Positions 5,455 to 5,583 of a DNA stretch of 5,583 nt are shown here, one piece after another; within the stretch, counting starts at the first letter, position 1, and each line of letters opens with the position of its first letter. Position numbers and translations under genes: made by a program. The stretch comes from Chitinophagaceae bacterium (GTDB lineage: Bacteria; Bacteroidota; Bacteroidia; Chitinophagales; Chitinophagaceae). The stretch lies in contig JASLDA010000096.1 in NCBI GenBank assembly GCA_030151745.1, positions 1 through 5,583 on the forward strand, in the 5' to 3' direction. The notes beneath the pieces are model-generated. The model saw only the letters and a program-made list of their open reading frames with translations. It made no database searches and was not told the origin of the DNA.

Positions 5455-5583
5455 TTAGAGTGTGAGTTTAAGGTTGAGACCATAGCTTTTCGAGGTCGGG
5501 AAGGAGTTGAATTCCACACCATCGCCGGCGCTGCCCGTACCGAAATAGCTGCTTTCGGGATCTACATGCGGTACATAGCTCTT
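5455..5583 (-). CDS. SusC/RagA-family TonB-dependent receptor, C-terminal end (partial)
   Basis: Only the last 42 codons are in the window; the gene enters from the right edge and stops at TAA (5457-5455). The peptide begins KSYVPHVDPESSYFGTG, passes through VEFNSFPTSKSYG and ends GLNLKLTL. This is the usual end of SusC-family receptors: a P-E-x-S-x-Y-G stretch, a Y/F-P-x-x-x-x-Y segment and a final amphipathic beta strand that carries the barrel-assembly signal. The last residue is Leu instead of the more common Phe or aromatic. SusC forms the 22-strand barrel that imports substrate captured by SusD, powered by TonB. The susD start lies 1 nt downstream, which confirms the pairing. The full protein is normally about 1000 residues, so most of it is outside the window. 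Confidence 0.9.
   Translation of the reverse strand, partial: KSYVPHVDPESSYFGTGSAGDGVEFNSFPTSKSYGLNLKLTL

Noticed and set aside
5454..5522. A longer SusD N-terminus starting at 5522
   Set aside because: The extra 23 residues precede a perfect lipoprotein signal peptide and overlap the susC C-terminal coding sequence in another frame.
1..5583. tRNA, rRNA, CRISPR array, insertion sequence or phage genes
   Set aside because: No regularly spaced repeats of CRISPR type, no transposase or integrase motif and no recognisable structural RNA were seen on either strand.

Overview
The window looks like DNA from a fairly GC-rich member of the Bacteroidota. A Chitinophagaceae-like lineage is my guess; I cannot fix the genus. 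The main reasons are a SusC/SusD outer-membrane uptake pair, lipoproteins with Bacteroidota-style signal peptides, an OmpA protein with calcium-binding TSP3 repeats, and weak or absent Shine-Dalgarno sequences.

Left end (1-334): the first 88 bases form a perfect 36-bp inverted repeat around a 16-nt spacer. Both arms encode the same C-terminal motif of an M2-family (ACE-like) peptidyl-dipeptidase, one on each strand. The plus-strand copy then runs on to the real C-terminus at 334. The repeat starts at base 1, so the window very probably opens at a folded-back contig end, and most of the peptidase gene is missing.

Plus-strand gene (391-1626): a complete GT4-type (WbuB/WcaI-like) glycosyltransferase, 56 nt behind the peptidase stop and possibly transcribed with it.

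Convergent intergenic region (1627-2036): no convincing gene. It holds two imperfect palindromes that look like small dispersed intergenic repeats, a rho-independent terminator for the minus-strand operon, and a second hairpin close to the OmpA stop codon.

Minus-strand operon (5583 down to 2037): four tightly packed genes. In transcription order they are the last 42 codons of a SusC/RagA TonB-dependent receptor, a SusD/RagB-like lipoprotein starting 1 nt after the susC stop, an unrecognised 160-residue lipoprotein (21-nt gap), and an OmpA-family protein with a barrel-like N-terminal domain, four TSP3 repeats and a peptidoglycan-binding domain (24-nt gap). SusC and SusD would form the lid-and-barrel uptake complex for a polymer or oligomer that cannot be named from this window. 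The small lipoprotein may be an accessory surface protein. The OmpA protein would tie the outer membrane to peptidoglycan. No degradative enzyme is visible, so the substrate is unknown.

I found no clear undescribed system. The points most worth checking are the fold-back at the left end, the OmpA/TSP3 gene ending a SusCD operon, the unrecognised lipoprotein, and the paired intergenic palindromes.
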